Of a stretch of 59,294 nt of DNA, positions 51,253-59,262 are shown piece by piece (the stretch's first letter is position 1; the number at the start of each line of letters is the position of its first letter). Made by a program: the position numbers and the translations under genes. Below the pieces are notes generated by a model. It was not told the origin of the DNA and searched no databases. It worked only from the letters and a program-made list of their open reading frames with translations. The DNA comes from Sphingomonas parapaucimobilis NBRC 15100 (GTDB lineage: Bacteria; Pseudomonadota; Alphaproteobacteria; Sphingomonadales; Sphingomonadaceae): the NCBI RefSeq assembly GCF_000787715.1, contig NZ_BBPI01000016.1, positions 1 through 59,294 of the forward strand, written 5' to 3'.

Positions 51253-51376
51253 ACGCTTCGACTTCGCTCAGCGTGAACGGAGGTTGGGGATAGTGGCCGG
51301 GTGTGGGGCAGGTCTGCGCCGACCAATGTCAGCCCTGCTTCCAAACCCCCGTTCAGCCTGAGCGATGTCGAAGGCC
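51253..51376. repeat. inverted pair of R2 repeats
   Basis: Copies lie at 51253-51280 (forward) and 51349-51376 (inverted). A decayed third copy (CACTTCGACAGCG...) is near 51415 and an R5-like fragment (GCGAAGGCCGGG) near 51470. The 51178-51572 gap is repeats only; no gene was found. Confidence 0.7.
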
Positions 51377-51572
51377 AAGGGCTGACCCTCGCCAGGCTGC
51401 CACTACGGAGTGTGCACTTCGACAGCGCCCATTATGACGGAGGCCGCGCCTCTCAACGCGCCACCCGGGCGAAGGCCGGGATTTCGTTACAACACGCTGC
51501 CTGCGTGCGCCCGATGGAATCCTCGGCCGCGCGGACATGAGGTGGATGCCCGCCAAAGCCGATACCCGCCTA

Positions 51573-52049
51573 TCACGGGTTGCGTGGTTCCTCATCGCGC
51601 TTGCGCTGGGCGTTGACCGCGCGGTTTTCCCGCGCGCGCTGGACGAAGCAGCCGGTCGCACCGCCCGCGCCAACCGCCGAGCAGCTGCCGATGCTGTTCA
51701 CGCCCGCACCCTCGTTCAGCGTCCCCGTCGCCCGGGCCGCCCAGCTCTCATTCTCGGGCGTGACCTGCAAGTCGCGCAGTTCCTTGGGCACGCGGAACTG
51801 TTCCTCCGCGCCGCGCCGGACGCAGACCACGATCTCGTTGCCCTGATTGTCGGTCGGGCAACGTTCGTTGCCGAACAGGGTCAGCACGCCGTTGACGGGG
51901 GCGTTGCGCGACACTTCGCCCGGCACCTCGACCTTTTTGGGCGGAAGCGCGCCGGGGGCGGCGACCTGCTGCGCCAGCGTGGGGACCGCGCCGACGCCAG
52001 CGATCGTCATCATGGCCAACATCTTGGCGGTCCAGGACCGGTTCGTCAT
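51573..52049 (-). CDS. small exported hypothetical protein
   Basis: A 158-residue protein with a signal peptide (MLAMMTIAGVGAVPTLAQQ, cut near residue 27). The conserved-looking core is GVLTLFGNERCPTDNQGNEIVVCVRRGAEEQFRVPKELRD, with a Cys-x10-Cys pair. A second pair occurs in IGSCSAVGAGGATGCFVQRAREN, so two disulphides are likely in the periplasm. I recognise this as a sphingomonad-type hypothetical protein without assigned function. GGGAGAGAGAGG precedes ATG 52049. It is 23 bp downstream of coq7 on the same strand, and the dsbB-like gene in the same run fits its disulphide content. Confidence 0.7.
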   Translation of the reverse strand: MTNRSWTAKMLAMMTIAGVGAVPTLAQQVAAPGALPPKKVEVPGEVSRNAPVNGVLTLFGNERCPTDNQGNEIVVCVRRGAEEQFRVPKELRDLQVTPENESWAARATGTLNEGAGVNSIGSCSAVGAGGATGCFVQRARENRAVNAQRKRDEEPRNP

Positions 52050-52072
52050 CCTCTCTCTCCCGCTCGTGCCGT

Positions 52073-52615
52073 TCAGAGGCGCTTGGCCGCCGCGATCGCG
52101 ACCTTGCAGCCCGCCCGGATCAGTCCGTACATCACCGGATAGGCGATCGCCTCTTCCGCGCCCGCGCCGATGGCATGCTCGCGATGTTCCAGTTCCTCGG
52201 CCTGGAAATCGGCGATGGCCTCCGACAATTCGGGGTCGCTATCGCCCAGCTGGTCGCGCTGTTCCTGATAATGTTTGTCGATCTCGGTCTCGACCGCCGC
52301 GGTGCAGGCCATCGCTGCCTTCGGCCCGATCGCCGCCGTGATCGCCCCCAGCGCGAAGCCTGCCTTGTCCCAGAAAGGCTGGAACAAAGTGGGCCGCACC
52401 CGCCGCTCGACGATCATGCGGTCGAAAAAGGCGCGGTGGCGCTCCTCCTGCTCGGCCATGTGATGGATCGCGCGCGCGAAGGGGTGCCGGTCGCCCAGCA
52501 CCGCCAGCTGACCCGCATAGATACGGGTCGCGCCATATTCCCCGGCCTGGTCCACCCGGACCATCGCCTTCATCGGTTCACGCCGGTCGCCCGGCATCCA
52601 GCGAAGCTGGCTCAT
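52073..52615 (-). CDS. coq7: demethoxyubiquinone hydroxylase (COQ7 family)
   Basis: COQ7 is a di-iron monooxygenase for the last hydroxylation of ubiquinone synthesis. The protein has 180 residues. All di-iron ligand motifs are visible: VRVDQAGEYGATRIYAGQ, MAEQEERHRAFFDRM, AVETEIDKHYQEQ and AEELEHREHAIG, carrying the Glu/His set of the four-helix bundle. The ATG at 52615 overlaps the stop of the DsbB-like gene (ATGA), so the two are coupled. Hydrophobic segments near FWDKAGFALGAITAAIGP suggest peripheral membrane binding, as expected for a quinone enzyme. Confidence 0.95.
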   Translation of the reverse strand: MSQLRWMPGDRREPMKAMVRVDQAGEYGATRIYAGQLAVLGDRHPFARAIHHMAEQEERHRAFFDRMIVERRVRPTLFQPFWDKAGFALGAITAAIGPKAAMACTAAVETEIDKHYQEQRDQLGDSDPELSEAIADFQAEELEHREHAIGAGAEEAIAYPVMYGLIRAGCKVAIAAAKRL

Positions 52616-53112
52616 CGCGCCTTCCTCATCAACAGCAGGATCGCCGCCGCACCGCCCAGCGAGAAGATCGCGTTGAACCCGGCGAGCGAAATCCCGCCCA
52701 GGGTCCATTGCGCCACATCGCAGCGGATGACCGGCGCCTTCAAAATCGCGTTCAGCCGGTCGGCGGCGCTCCCGCCCGTGAAATTCACCGTCGAGGTGCA
52801 GGCGGTGAAGCCCTGCCACCAGCCATATTCGACCCCGGCATGGGCGACACCGATCGCCCCCGACACTGCGATCAACAACGCGGCGAGTATGACAAGCGAT
52901 CCCCGGACACTGCGCTGCGGCACGAAGAAGGCGAGGAGGGCGGGCACCAGCGCGGCATAATGCGGCCAGCGCTGCCAATGGCACATCTCGCACGGGAACA
53001 GGCCGCCGATCAGCTGGCTGCCCCAGGCCCCCGCCAGCAGGGCAGCGGGCAGCGCGAAGGCGATGATATTGGCCAGCCGCTCGCCCTGGGTGCGCGGGGT
53101 CGCCATCGTCAC
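52612..53112 (-). CDS. DsbB-family disulphide bond formation protein
   Basis: DsbB-type proteins re-oxidise periplasmic DsbA using quinone. The 166-residue protein has four transmembrane helices (about 14-35, 45-62, 72-92 and 142-163). The first periplasmic pair is the CxxC of PCEMCHWQRWPHY (residues about 41-44). A second pair is formed by cysteines in GFTACTSTVNF and APVIRCDVAQ, the two sets needed for electron relay. I give the start as GTG 53112, which overlaps the CtpA stop (GTGA); ATG 53106 is an alternative. It is coupled to coq7 downstream, a sensible partner because both use ubiquinone. Confidence 0.88.
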   Translation of the reverse strand: MTMATPRTQGERLANIIAFALPAALLAGAWGSQLIGGLFPCEMCHWQRWPHYAALVPALLAFFVPQRSVRGSLVILAALLIAVSGAIGVAHAGVEYGWWQGFTACTSTVNFTGGSAADRLNAILKAPVIRCDVAQWTLGGISLAGFNAIFSLGGAAAILLLMRKAR

Positions 53113-54473
53113 TTCACCGGCGGCTTGGTGGCGGCGGCAATCTGGGCCGGGCCGCCGAGACGGGCGATGGTCTTCAGCGCGTAATAGAGCTGGAAGTCCT
53201 CGATCCCCTGCTTCTTCAGCTGCTCGGGCGTCATGGCGAAGCGCGGATCGGTCTTGGTATCCTCCTCCAGGATCGCATTATCGGCCTTCACCTCGTTGAT
53301 CAGGTGGCGGCGCAGATCGGCCTCGCGGAAGACGGGCCGCGTCTTGTAATCGGGATCGGAGATTTCGGGCACCTTGATGTCCGGCTCGATCCCGCCCTCC
53401 TGCACCGACCGGCCCGAGGGGGTGTAGTAGCGCGCGGTGGTCAGACGAAGGGCGGTTTCAGGGCCGAGCGGCAGCAGCGTCTGGACCGAGCCCTTGCCGA
53501 AGCTGCGCTCGCCCATGATGAGCGCACGGTGATGATCCTGAAGCGCGCCAGCGACGATCTCCGACGCGGACGCCGTACCCGAGTTGGTCAGCACTATGAC
53601 CGGCAGGCCGTGCGCGTCGTCGCCGGGCTTGGCATAGTAACGCTCGATATCCGACTTCTCGCGGCCGCGCTGCGATACGATCTCGCCATGATCGAGGAAG
53701 GCGTCCGACACCGCGATCGCCTGAGTCAGCAGGCCGCCGCCATTGTCGCGCAGGTCGACGACATAGCCGAGCGGCCGGTGGCCCAGCGCCTTGTCGATCG
53801 CCATGATCGCCGCGCGCGTGTCGGCGCCGGTATTCTCGGAGAAGGTGTTGATGTTGATGTAACCGACATCGCCGCGCACCTCCCACTTGACGGGGCGCTG
53901 GACGATGACCTCGCGGGTCAGGGTCAACTCGATCGGCTTGTCGCGGCCGGGGCGGACGATGGTCAGCTTGATCTTGGTGCCGGGCTTGCCCCGCATCTGG
54001 CCGATCGCCTCGTCCAGCGACTGACCATAGATCAGCTTGCCATCGATATGAGTGATGTAATCACCCGACTTCACGCCCGCGCGGCCCGCCGGGGTATCCT
54101 CCTGCGGCGCGATGACCTTGATCGCGCCGTCCTCCATCGAGACGGTCAGGCCCAGGCCGCCATAATTGCCCTCGGTCTGGATCTTCAGATTGTCGAAGTC
54201 GAGCGCGTCGACATAGCTGCTATGCGGATCGAGCGCCGCCAGCATCCCCTGGATCGCGCCCTTGATCAGCGTGTCGTCATCGACCTTGTCGACATAATCG
54301 GCCTTGATCCGGTTATAGACGTCGAGGAACCGGTCGAACTGGCGCACGGTCGAGCTGTCCACCGCCGCCATGGCAGAGGTCGTGATCGGCACCATGGCCA
54401 GCGCGCCGACGATGGCAGTAGCAGTCAGAAGCGGACGTTTCGGCAGCGGAAGTCTGGAAAGCGGGCGGGGCAT
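53109..54473 (-). CDS. ctpA: carboxy-terminal processing protease (S41 family)
   Basis: S41 proteases cut exported proteins near the C-terminus. The 454-residue protein starts at ATG 54473, after AGGA. The signal peptide or anchor lies in residues 14-36 (LLTATAIVGALAMVPITTS). The PDZ domain spans about 90-180 (GGLGLTVSMEDGAIKVIAP, then AGRAGVKSGDYITHIDG). The protease core has VVDLRDNGGGLLTQAI, the nucleophile serine in LTNSGTASASEIVAGAL and the catalytic lysine in GERSFGKGSVQTL. The C-terminal tail is charged with a Pro-rich end. The DsbB-like gene overlaps its stop. Confidence 0.95.
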   Translation of the reverse strand: MPRPLSRLPLPKRPLLTATAIVGALAMVPITTSAMAAVDSSTVRQFDRFLDVYNRIKADYVDKVDDDTLIKGAIQGMLAALDPHSSYVDALDFDNLKIQTEGNYGGLGLTVSMEDGAIKVIAPQEDTPAGRAGVKSGDYITHIDGKLIYGQSLDEAIGQMRGKPGTKIKLTIVRPGRDKPIELTLTREVIVQRPVKWEVRGDVGYININTFSENTGADTRAAIMAIDKALGHRPLGYVVDLRDNGGGLLTQAIAVSDAFLDHGEIVSQRGREKSDIERYYAKPGDDAHGLPVIVLTNSGTASASEIVAGALQDHHRALIMGERSFGKGSVQTLLPLGPETALRLTTARYYTPSGRSVQEGGIEPDIKVPEISDPDYKTRPVFREADLRRHLINEVKADNAILEEDTKTDPRFAMTPEQLKKQGIEDFQLYYALKTIARLGGPAQIAAATKPPVK

Positions 54474-54626
54474 CGAGTGTCCTGGACCAGATAAGCGGAC
54501 CGCCTGTGTAGCGGCAAGCCGGACGCAATCAAAGCGCAACCGTGCTGAACGGGGGGGTGAGCGCGACCGATCCTTTGCAGGAGCAGCGCGCTTGCCAACC
54601 GGGCTGCTCCTAAGCGACAAAGCCCC

Positions 54627-55193
54627 ATGCTGATCGCCCTTCTGTTCGCCGCGGCCGCGCCCGACTGCACCTATGATCGCGCTGCCATGATGGCCTTGCC
54701 TCAGCAGACGTTCGATCAGGAACCCGGCGGTTGGCGAAGCCTGTCGATGCGCGGTTGCGAGGCGGAGGCGGCGGACCTCATTCGGAATTGGCGCGAGAAG
54801 AACAAGCCTGAACGCCTTGCGAGCATCCTTTACTGGCACGAGGGCCAGCTACGCGCCAATCTAGGCCAGCGCGACGCGGCGATCACCCTGTTCGAAAAGT
54901 CGCGCAAGACCGTTGAAGACGACCATGGCATGGGTTGGAACCTCTATGTCGACGGCAGCATCGCATTTCTTCGGCGTGATCGCCCGGCGTTTGACAAATG
55001 GCATGCTGCACTGGCGGCACTACCCAAGCCGGAAGATTTCGATCCGCGCGGCCCCGATGGAAAGCCGATTGCCATCGCCTGGCCGATGAACTTGAACGTA
55101 CTCGATGGCTTTGCCCGGTGCTGGGACAAGTCCTACAAAGAGGCCTATGGTATGTGTGCGATGCCGAACCGGATCATCAAGACGGGCGCTTGA
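54627..55193 (+). CDS. exported helical-repeat hypothetical protein
   Basis: A 188-residue protein with a short signal peptide (MLIALLFAAAAPD). The rest is helical and TPR-like (EGQLRANLGQRDAAITLFEKS, DGSIAFLRRDRPAFDKWHAAL) with five or six cysteines, including CTYDRAA, RGCEAEA, ARCWDKSYKEAYGMC. I do not recognise a named family. It lies on the plus strand in a run of minus-strand genes, between envC and ctpA, which are commonly adjacent in related genomes. The leader region 54474-54626 has no clear promoter. Coding potential is fairly good; function is unknown. Confidence 0.65.
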   Translation: MLIALLFAAAAPDCTYDRAAMMALPQQTFDQEPGGWRSLSMRGCEAEAADLIRNWREKNKPERLASILYWHEGQLRANLGQRDAAITLFEKSRKTVEDDHGMGWNLYVDGSIAFLRRDRPAFDKWHAALAALPKPEDFDPRGPDGKPIAIAWPMNLNVLDGFARCWDKSYKEAYGMCAMPNRIIKTGA

Positions 55194-55212
55194 TCCGTTC
55201 CCTTCGTTCGCC

Positions 55213-56385
55213 TCACCCCAGAAGCGCGGCAATATCCATCGGTCGCCCGTCGCGGCGCAGTTCGACCGTCACGCGCGGCTCGACGCCGCCTTGCCCCCGC
55301 CCCGCCCGGCCGAGCACTGCGCCCGCCGCGACGTGCTGGCCGGGTTTGACCGCGATGGCACCCAGCCCCGTCACCAGACTGGTCCAGCCGGTGCCGTGAT
55401 TCAGGATGACGATCCCGCCATAGCCGCGAAACTTGCCTGCATAGCGGACCTCGCCGCCCGCGGGCGCGACGACGGGGGCATAGGGGACGGTCGACAGCGT
55501 AATGCCGCGCGCCCGCACGCCTGCGTCCGAAATCTCGCCGAAGCCGCTCGCGACCTTGCCCTGTACCGGCAGGCGATAGGTGCCCGGCGCGATCTCTGGT
55601 CCCATGACGCCTGCCCCGAGCGGGCGTGAGACCGGGCCGGGCAGCGCCAGCAGGTCGCCCGCTATCGCCTTTGCCTCGCCGCGTTCGGCCATGCGGTCGA
55701 CGATGTCGCGAGCGGCTTCGCCCAGCGCCAGCGCACGATTGGACTCATCGATCGCGACCTGACCCAGCGCCTCGGCGCGGCCGCGATGGCTTGCCTCCAG
55801 ACGGGCCAGCGCCTGGCGTTCGGATTCCAGCTTGGCGGTGGTCTCAGTCAGCGCGCGCGCCGCCACCGTCACCTGCGCGCGGATGCGGCGGGTGGCGGCC
55901 AGTTCGGCGCGAACGGTCGCGGAACGCTCCGCGATGACAGGGGCGACGGTCGCGAAGACCGCGCGGACATGCGCCAGATCGGCGACCGAGCCCGGCTGCG
56001 CCACCGCCGCCACCGGGGGCCGCGCCGCCATGCTCTGCATCGCGGCCAGCAGATGCGCGAGCGGGGCCTGCGCCTTGGCCAGCTTCGCCTGTTGCTGCTC
56101 CAGCAATCCCGTGACCAGATCGACGCGCGCCCGCGCTGCCGTCACCTCCGCTTCAGCGGCCGCGACACGCGCCGCCATGGCGCGCTCCCTGGCCTGGACG
56201 ATGGCGGCGGCGTTGCGTTCGAGCCCGGCCTGCTGCTCCAGCGCCTGGGCGCGCGCCTGCGCAGCCGCCGCGCCCGCGCGGGCATCGGCCAGACGGCGCT
56301 GGTCTCCGGCGATGTCGGTCGCGCCCAGCAGCGCCAGCGCCGCCAGCGCCAGCACGCCATGCCGCGGCGCCCCATCACGCAACAC
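55213..56385 (-). CDS. envC: EnvC-like murein hydrolase activator with degenerate LytM domain
   Basis: EnvC proteins activate cell-wall amidases during division. The protein has 390 residues from GTG 56385; there is no ATG nearby and the start follows the rlmH stop by 5 bp. A hydrophobic N-terminus (GVLALAALALLGATDIAG) acts as a signal. A long Ala/Arg/Gln-rich coiled coil spans about 30-250. The LytM-like domain lies at about 270-388 (PVQGKVASGFGEISDAGVRARGITL, then GYGGIVILNHGTGWTSLVTGLG). The usual zinc ligands are absent (RARGITL for HxGxD; RVTVELRR for HxH), so it should activate amidases rather than cut murein itself. Confidence 0.85.
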   Translation of the reverse strand: MLRDGAPRHGVLALAALALLGATDIAGDQRRLADARAGAAAAQARAQALEQQAGLERNAAAIVQARERAMAARVAAAEAEVTAARARVDLVTGLLEQQQAKLAKAQAPLAHLLAAMQSMAARPPVAAVAQPGSVADLAHVRAVFATVAPVIAERSATVRAELAATRRIRAQVTVAARALTETTAKLESERQALARLEASHRGRAEALGQVAIDESNRALALGEAARDIVDRMAERGEAKAIAGDLLALPGPVSRPLGAGVMGPEIAPGTYRLPVQGKVASGFGEISDAGVRARGITLSTVPYAPVVAPAGGEVRYAGKFRGYGGIVILNHGTGWTSLVTGLGAIAVKPGQHVAAGAVLGRAGRGQGGVEPRVTVELRRDGRPMDIAALLG

Positions 56386-56390
56386 CGAGG

Positions 56391-56813
56391 TCAGCCTTCG
56401 CGGTGATAGGGGTGGTTGGCGAGGATGCTGGTCGCGCGGAAGAGTTGCTCGGCCAGCATCGCACGCGCCATCATGTGCGGCCAGGTCGCCCGGCCATAGG
56501 AGATGAGCAGGTCCGCGCGCGCCCGATCGGCATCCTCGAACCCGTCCGCCGCGCCGATCATGAAGCGGCACTCGCGCACACCATCGTCCCGCCAGCGCTC
56601 CAGCCGACGCGCGAAATCCATCGAGGACAGATTCTCGCCCTTCTCGTCCATCAGGACCAGACGCGCCTGTCCCTCCAGCGGCGGGACCTTGCCGCCGGTG
56701 TCGGGGAGTTCGGTCACCTTGGTCGGCCAGCCGATCCGCTTGATATAGCGGTCGACCAGCTCGGCCTCGGGCGAACGGCCGATCCGCCCGCGCGCGACGA
56801 TATGCAGCAGCAC
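56391..56813 (-). CDS. rlmH: 23S rRNA pseudouridine-1915 N3-methyltransferase RlmH
   Basis: RlmH methylates pseudouridine 1915 of 23S rRNA, a base in helix 69 at the subunit interface. It has 140 residues and begins at GTG 56813, with AGAGG upstream. The SPOUT-fold motifs are LVLMDEKGENLSSMDFARRL, RFMIGAADGFEDADR (the SAM-binding GGxxG loop reads GAADG) and the C-terminal RAMLAEQLFRATSILANHPYHREG, the signature that binds SAM and RNA. It lies between rsfS and envC in the conserved order. Confidence 0.95.
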   Translation of the reverse strand: MLLHIVARGRIGRSPEAELVDRYIKRIGWPTKVTELPDTGGKVPPLEGQARLVLMDEKGENLSSMDFARRLERWRDDGVRECRFMIGAADGFEDADRARADLLISYGRATWPHMMARAMLAEQLFRATSILANHPYHREG

Positions 56814-56832
56814 GGGCGGACCTCTGCGTGGA

Positions 56833-57237
56833 TCAGGGGTTGCGGTCGGCCGGGCTGGCTGGCGGGGTCGGCGCGTCGCCGAAGGCCCACATGCGCTCCA
56901 GATTGTAGAAGCTGCGGACCTCGGGCCGGAAGAGGTGGACGATGACGTCGTTCGCGTCGATCAGCACCCAGTCGGCGGTCGGCAGACCCTCGATCCGGAC
57001 CGAGCGGCCGAACTCGGCCTTGATCTTCTCGGCGAGTTTCATCGCCATCGAGGCGACCTGCCGGGTCGAGCGACCGCTGGCGATCACCATGAAATCGGCA
57101 ATCGACGATTTGCCCGCGAGCGGGATCGAGATCGTCTCCACCGCCTGGTCGTCATCCAGCGACGCGAGGATCAGGCGATGCAGCGCCTCCACCTCGGCGG
57201 GATCGGACGGACGCGGCGATTGCGGGGAAGTGGCCAA
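56833..57237 (-). CDS. rsfS: ribosome silencing factor RsfS
   Basis: RsfS binds L14 on the large subunit and blocks subunit joining in starvation. It has 134 residues and starts at TTG 57237, where AGGAG is 5 bases upstream and no ATG is near. The family core is HRLILASLDDDQAVETISIPLAGKSSIADFMVIASGRSTRQV, then RIEGLPTADWVLIDANDVIVHLF and RSFYNLERMWAFGDAP, all diagnostic. The C-terminus is Pro-rich and variable. The gene is 12 bp downstream of nadD and 19 bp upstream of rlmH, so it belongs to the same operon. Confidence 0.95.
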   Translation of the reverse strand: MATSPQSPRPSDPAEVEALHRLILASLDDDQAVETISIPLAGKSSIADFMVIASGRSTRQVASMAMKLAEKIKAEFGRSVRIEGLPTADWVLIDANDVIVHLFRPEVRSFYNLERMWAFGDAPTPPASPADRNP

Positions 57238-57249
57238 GTGAGCTCCTGT

Positions 57250-57849
57250 TCAGGGGACGTTCCGGCCCATATGCCGAAACCAGTCCGGATCGCGAGCCCG
57301 AAGGCTCGTGGCGGAAGTCGGGTCGGGGCGGAAGCGCAACAGCACGAAGGCCGGCAAACTCCACATCGTCCAGTTCTTCGCCTGGCCCGGACGCCTCTGG
57401 AAACGCCTGAACCAGCCCAGCGCGGGTGTCGCGTGAGCGGCGGCATTGTACCCCGGACGGCCGATAACCGCAATCGGGATCGCACGGGCAATATCACGCC
57501 ACCCGCGCCAGCGGTGAAACTGCTCCAGATTATCCTCGCCCATCAACCAGATGAACGCGTGGCCGGGGTAACGGCGCCGGATTCCGCGCACCGTGTCGAG
57601 CGTGTAGCGGGTGTGCAATTCCAGCTCGATCGCGCTGGCCCGGATCGGCGCGCGACGCGCCATTTTCCGGGCCGAGGCGAAGCGCGCCGCGAAGGGGGCC
57701 ATGTCGCCGGCGCCGTCCTTCAACGGATTGCCCGGCGATACCAGCCACCACACTTCGTCGAGGTCGAGCGCGCGCATCGCGTCCAGCGTGATGCGGCGAT
57801 GCCCCTTGTGCGCGGGATTGAACGACCCGCCGAGCAGACCGATCTTCAT
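57250..57849 (-). CDS. nadD: nicotinate-nucleotide adenylyltransferase
   Basis: NadD joins nicotinate mononucleotide with ATP to give deamido-NAD. The protein has 199 residues from ATG 57849, where the family motif begins directly. The nucleotidyltransferase signature is GLLGGSFNPAHKGHRRI (GxFxPxHxGH). Further motifs are EVWWLVSPGNPLKDG, RYTLDTVRGIRRRYP and FIWLMGEDNLEQFHRWRGW (residues near 95-113). The C-terminal ISxTxxR signature appears as PTSATSLRARDP. The start overlaps the proA stop by 4 bp (ATGA), so translation is coupled. Confidence 0.95.
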   Translation of the reverse strand: MKIGLLGGSFNPAHKGHRRITLDAMRALDLDEVWWLVSPGNPLKDGAGDMAPFAARFASARKMARRAPIRASAIELELHTRYTLDTVRGIRRRYPGHAFIWLMGEDNLEQFHRWRGWRDIARAIPIAVIGRPGYNAAAHATPALGWFRRFQRRPGQAKNWTMWSLPAFVLLRFRPDPTSATSLRARDPDWFRHMGRNVP

Positions 57850-59120
57850 CCCTGATTTTGGGCGCGGATCTGCCCGGTCCCGCGCCCGATCCATTTATAG
57901 GTGGTCAGCCCTTCCAGCGCGACCGGACCGCGTGCGTGCAGACGTCCGGTGGCGATGCCGATCTCCGCGCCCAGCCCGAACTCGCCGCCATCGGCGAACT
58001 GGGTCGAGGCGTTCCACAGCACGATCGCACTGTCGACCTGGGCCAGGAAGCGCTCGGCGACGCTCCTATCCTCGGCGACGATCGCGTCGGTGTGATGCGA
58101 TCCATGCGCGGCGATGTGGGCCATCGCCCCTTCCACGCCATCGACCAGCGCGACGCTGGCGATGGCATCCAGATATTCGGTATCCCAGTCCTCGGCCGTG
58201 GCGACCTCGAGTCCGGGGACGATCTCGCGGATGTCGGCATCCCCGCGCACCGTGCAGCCTGCGTCGACCAGCGTGGCGACCAGTTCGGCGGGGTGGCAAT
58301 AGGCGCGGTCGATCAGCAGCGTCTCCATCGCCCCGCAAATGCCGGTGCGCCGCATCTTGGCATCGCGGACGATCCGTATGGCCATTTCATGATCGGCCGA
58401 GCCGTCGACATAGACATGGTTGATCCCGTCGAGATGCGCGAGCACCGGCACCTTCGCCTCGGCCTGCACCCGCGCGACCAGGCTCTTGCCGCCGCGCGGG
58501 ATCAGCAGGTCGATCAGTCCGTCGGCGGCCAGCATCGCACCCACCGCCGCGCGGTCGGTGGTCGGCACCAGCTGCACCGTGTCCGCCGGTCCCCCCGCCG
58601 CCGTCCAGCCCCGGACGAAGGCGGCGTGCAGCGCGCGGTTGCTGTGGACCGCCTCCGACCCGCCGCGCAGGATCGCGGCATTGCCCGCCATGGCGCAGAG
58701 CGCGGCGGCGTCGACCGTGACGTTGGGGCGGCTTTCATAGACGATGCCGATCACCCCCACCGGCACCCGGACGCGCGACAGGTTCAGGCCGTTGGGCCGG
58801 GTGCGCTCGTCGATCCGCTGACCCACGGGATCGGGCAGGGCGGCCACCGCCTCGACCCCCGCGACGATGCCCGCGATCCGCGCCTCGTCCAGCGTCAGCC
58901 GGTCGAGCATCGCCGGGGACAGACCGTTCGCCGCGCCCGCCGCCACGTCGCGCGCATTGGCCTCCAGCACCACCGGAGCCGCGTCGCGGATCGCGGCGGC
59001 GGCGGCGCGCAGGGCGTCGGCCTTCGCCTCGGTCGGCATCTGCGCCAGCGTGACGGCGGCGTTGCGGGCGCGCTGGCCCATATCGGCGATCAGGGCGGTA
59101 ATGTCGTTTCGGTCGGCCAT
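57846..59120 (-). CDS. proA: gamma-glutamyl phosphate reductase
   Basis: ProA reduces gamma-glutamyl phosphate to glutamate semialdehyde in proline synthesis. The protein has 424 residues from ATG 59120; the frame upstream to 59225 has no support. The ALDH fold is visible: VPVGVIGIVYESRPNVTVDAAAL (residues about 119-141), AAILRGGSEAVHSNRAL, LIPRGGKSLVARVQ, and the catalytic cysteine in RRTGICGAMETLLID (near 260). The C-terminus LEGLTTYKWIGRGTGQIR is typical of ProA. proB is not in view upstream; a repeat lies there instead. It heads the run down to the envC gene. Confidence 0.96.
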   Translation of the reverse strand: MADRNDITALIADMGQRARNAAVTLAQMPTEAKADALRAAAAAIRDAAPVVLEANARDVAAGAANGLSPAMLDRLTLDEARIAGIVAGVEAVAALPDPVGQRIDERTRPNGLNLSRVRVPVGVIGIVYESRPNVTVDAAALCAMAGNAAILRGGSEAVHSNRALHAAFVRGWTAAGGPADTVQLVPTTDRAAVGAMLAADGLIDLLIPRGGKSLVARVQAEAKVPVLAHLDGINHVYVDGSADHEMAIRIVRDAKMRRTGICGAMETLLIDRAYCHPAELVATLVDAGCTVRGDADIREIVPGLEVATAEDWDTEYLDAIASVALVDGVEGAMAHIAAHGSHHTDAIVAEDRSVAERFLAQVDSAIVLWNASTQFADGGEFGLGAEIGIATGRLHARGPVALEGLTTYKWIGRGTGQIRAQNQG

Positions 59121-59240
59121 GTGGGGGGCGGTATCATGCCGGGACGACACACCCAAGCATCGGAATCTTGCGCCCCTGCAAGGCGCGGTGGTCTGTGGGT
59201 CTTTGGGATCGAGATGACGTTTCATGAAAACAACGTGAGC

Positions 59241-59262
59241 CCCTCCCCTTCAGGGGAGGGGT
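59241..59262. repeat. R4 hairpin
   Basis: CCCCTCCCC-TTCA-GGGGAGGGG, identical to the core of the copy at 27685-27706, is followed by a G-rich tract (TTGGGGTGGGG). The window ends shortly after it. Confidence 0.7.

Noticed and set aside
9656..51376. R2 repeats as a CRISPR array
   Set aside because: Copies are scattered over 40 kb, in both orientations, without regular spacers or cas genes.
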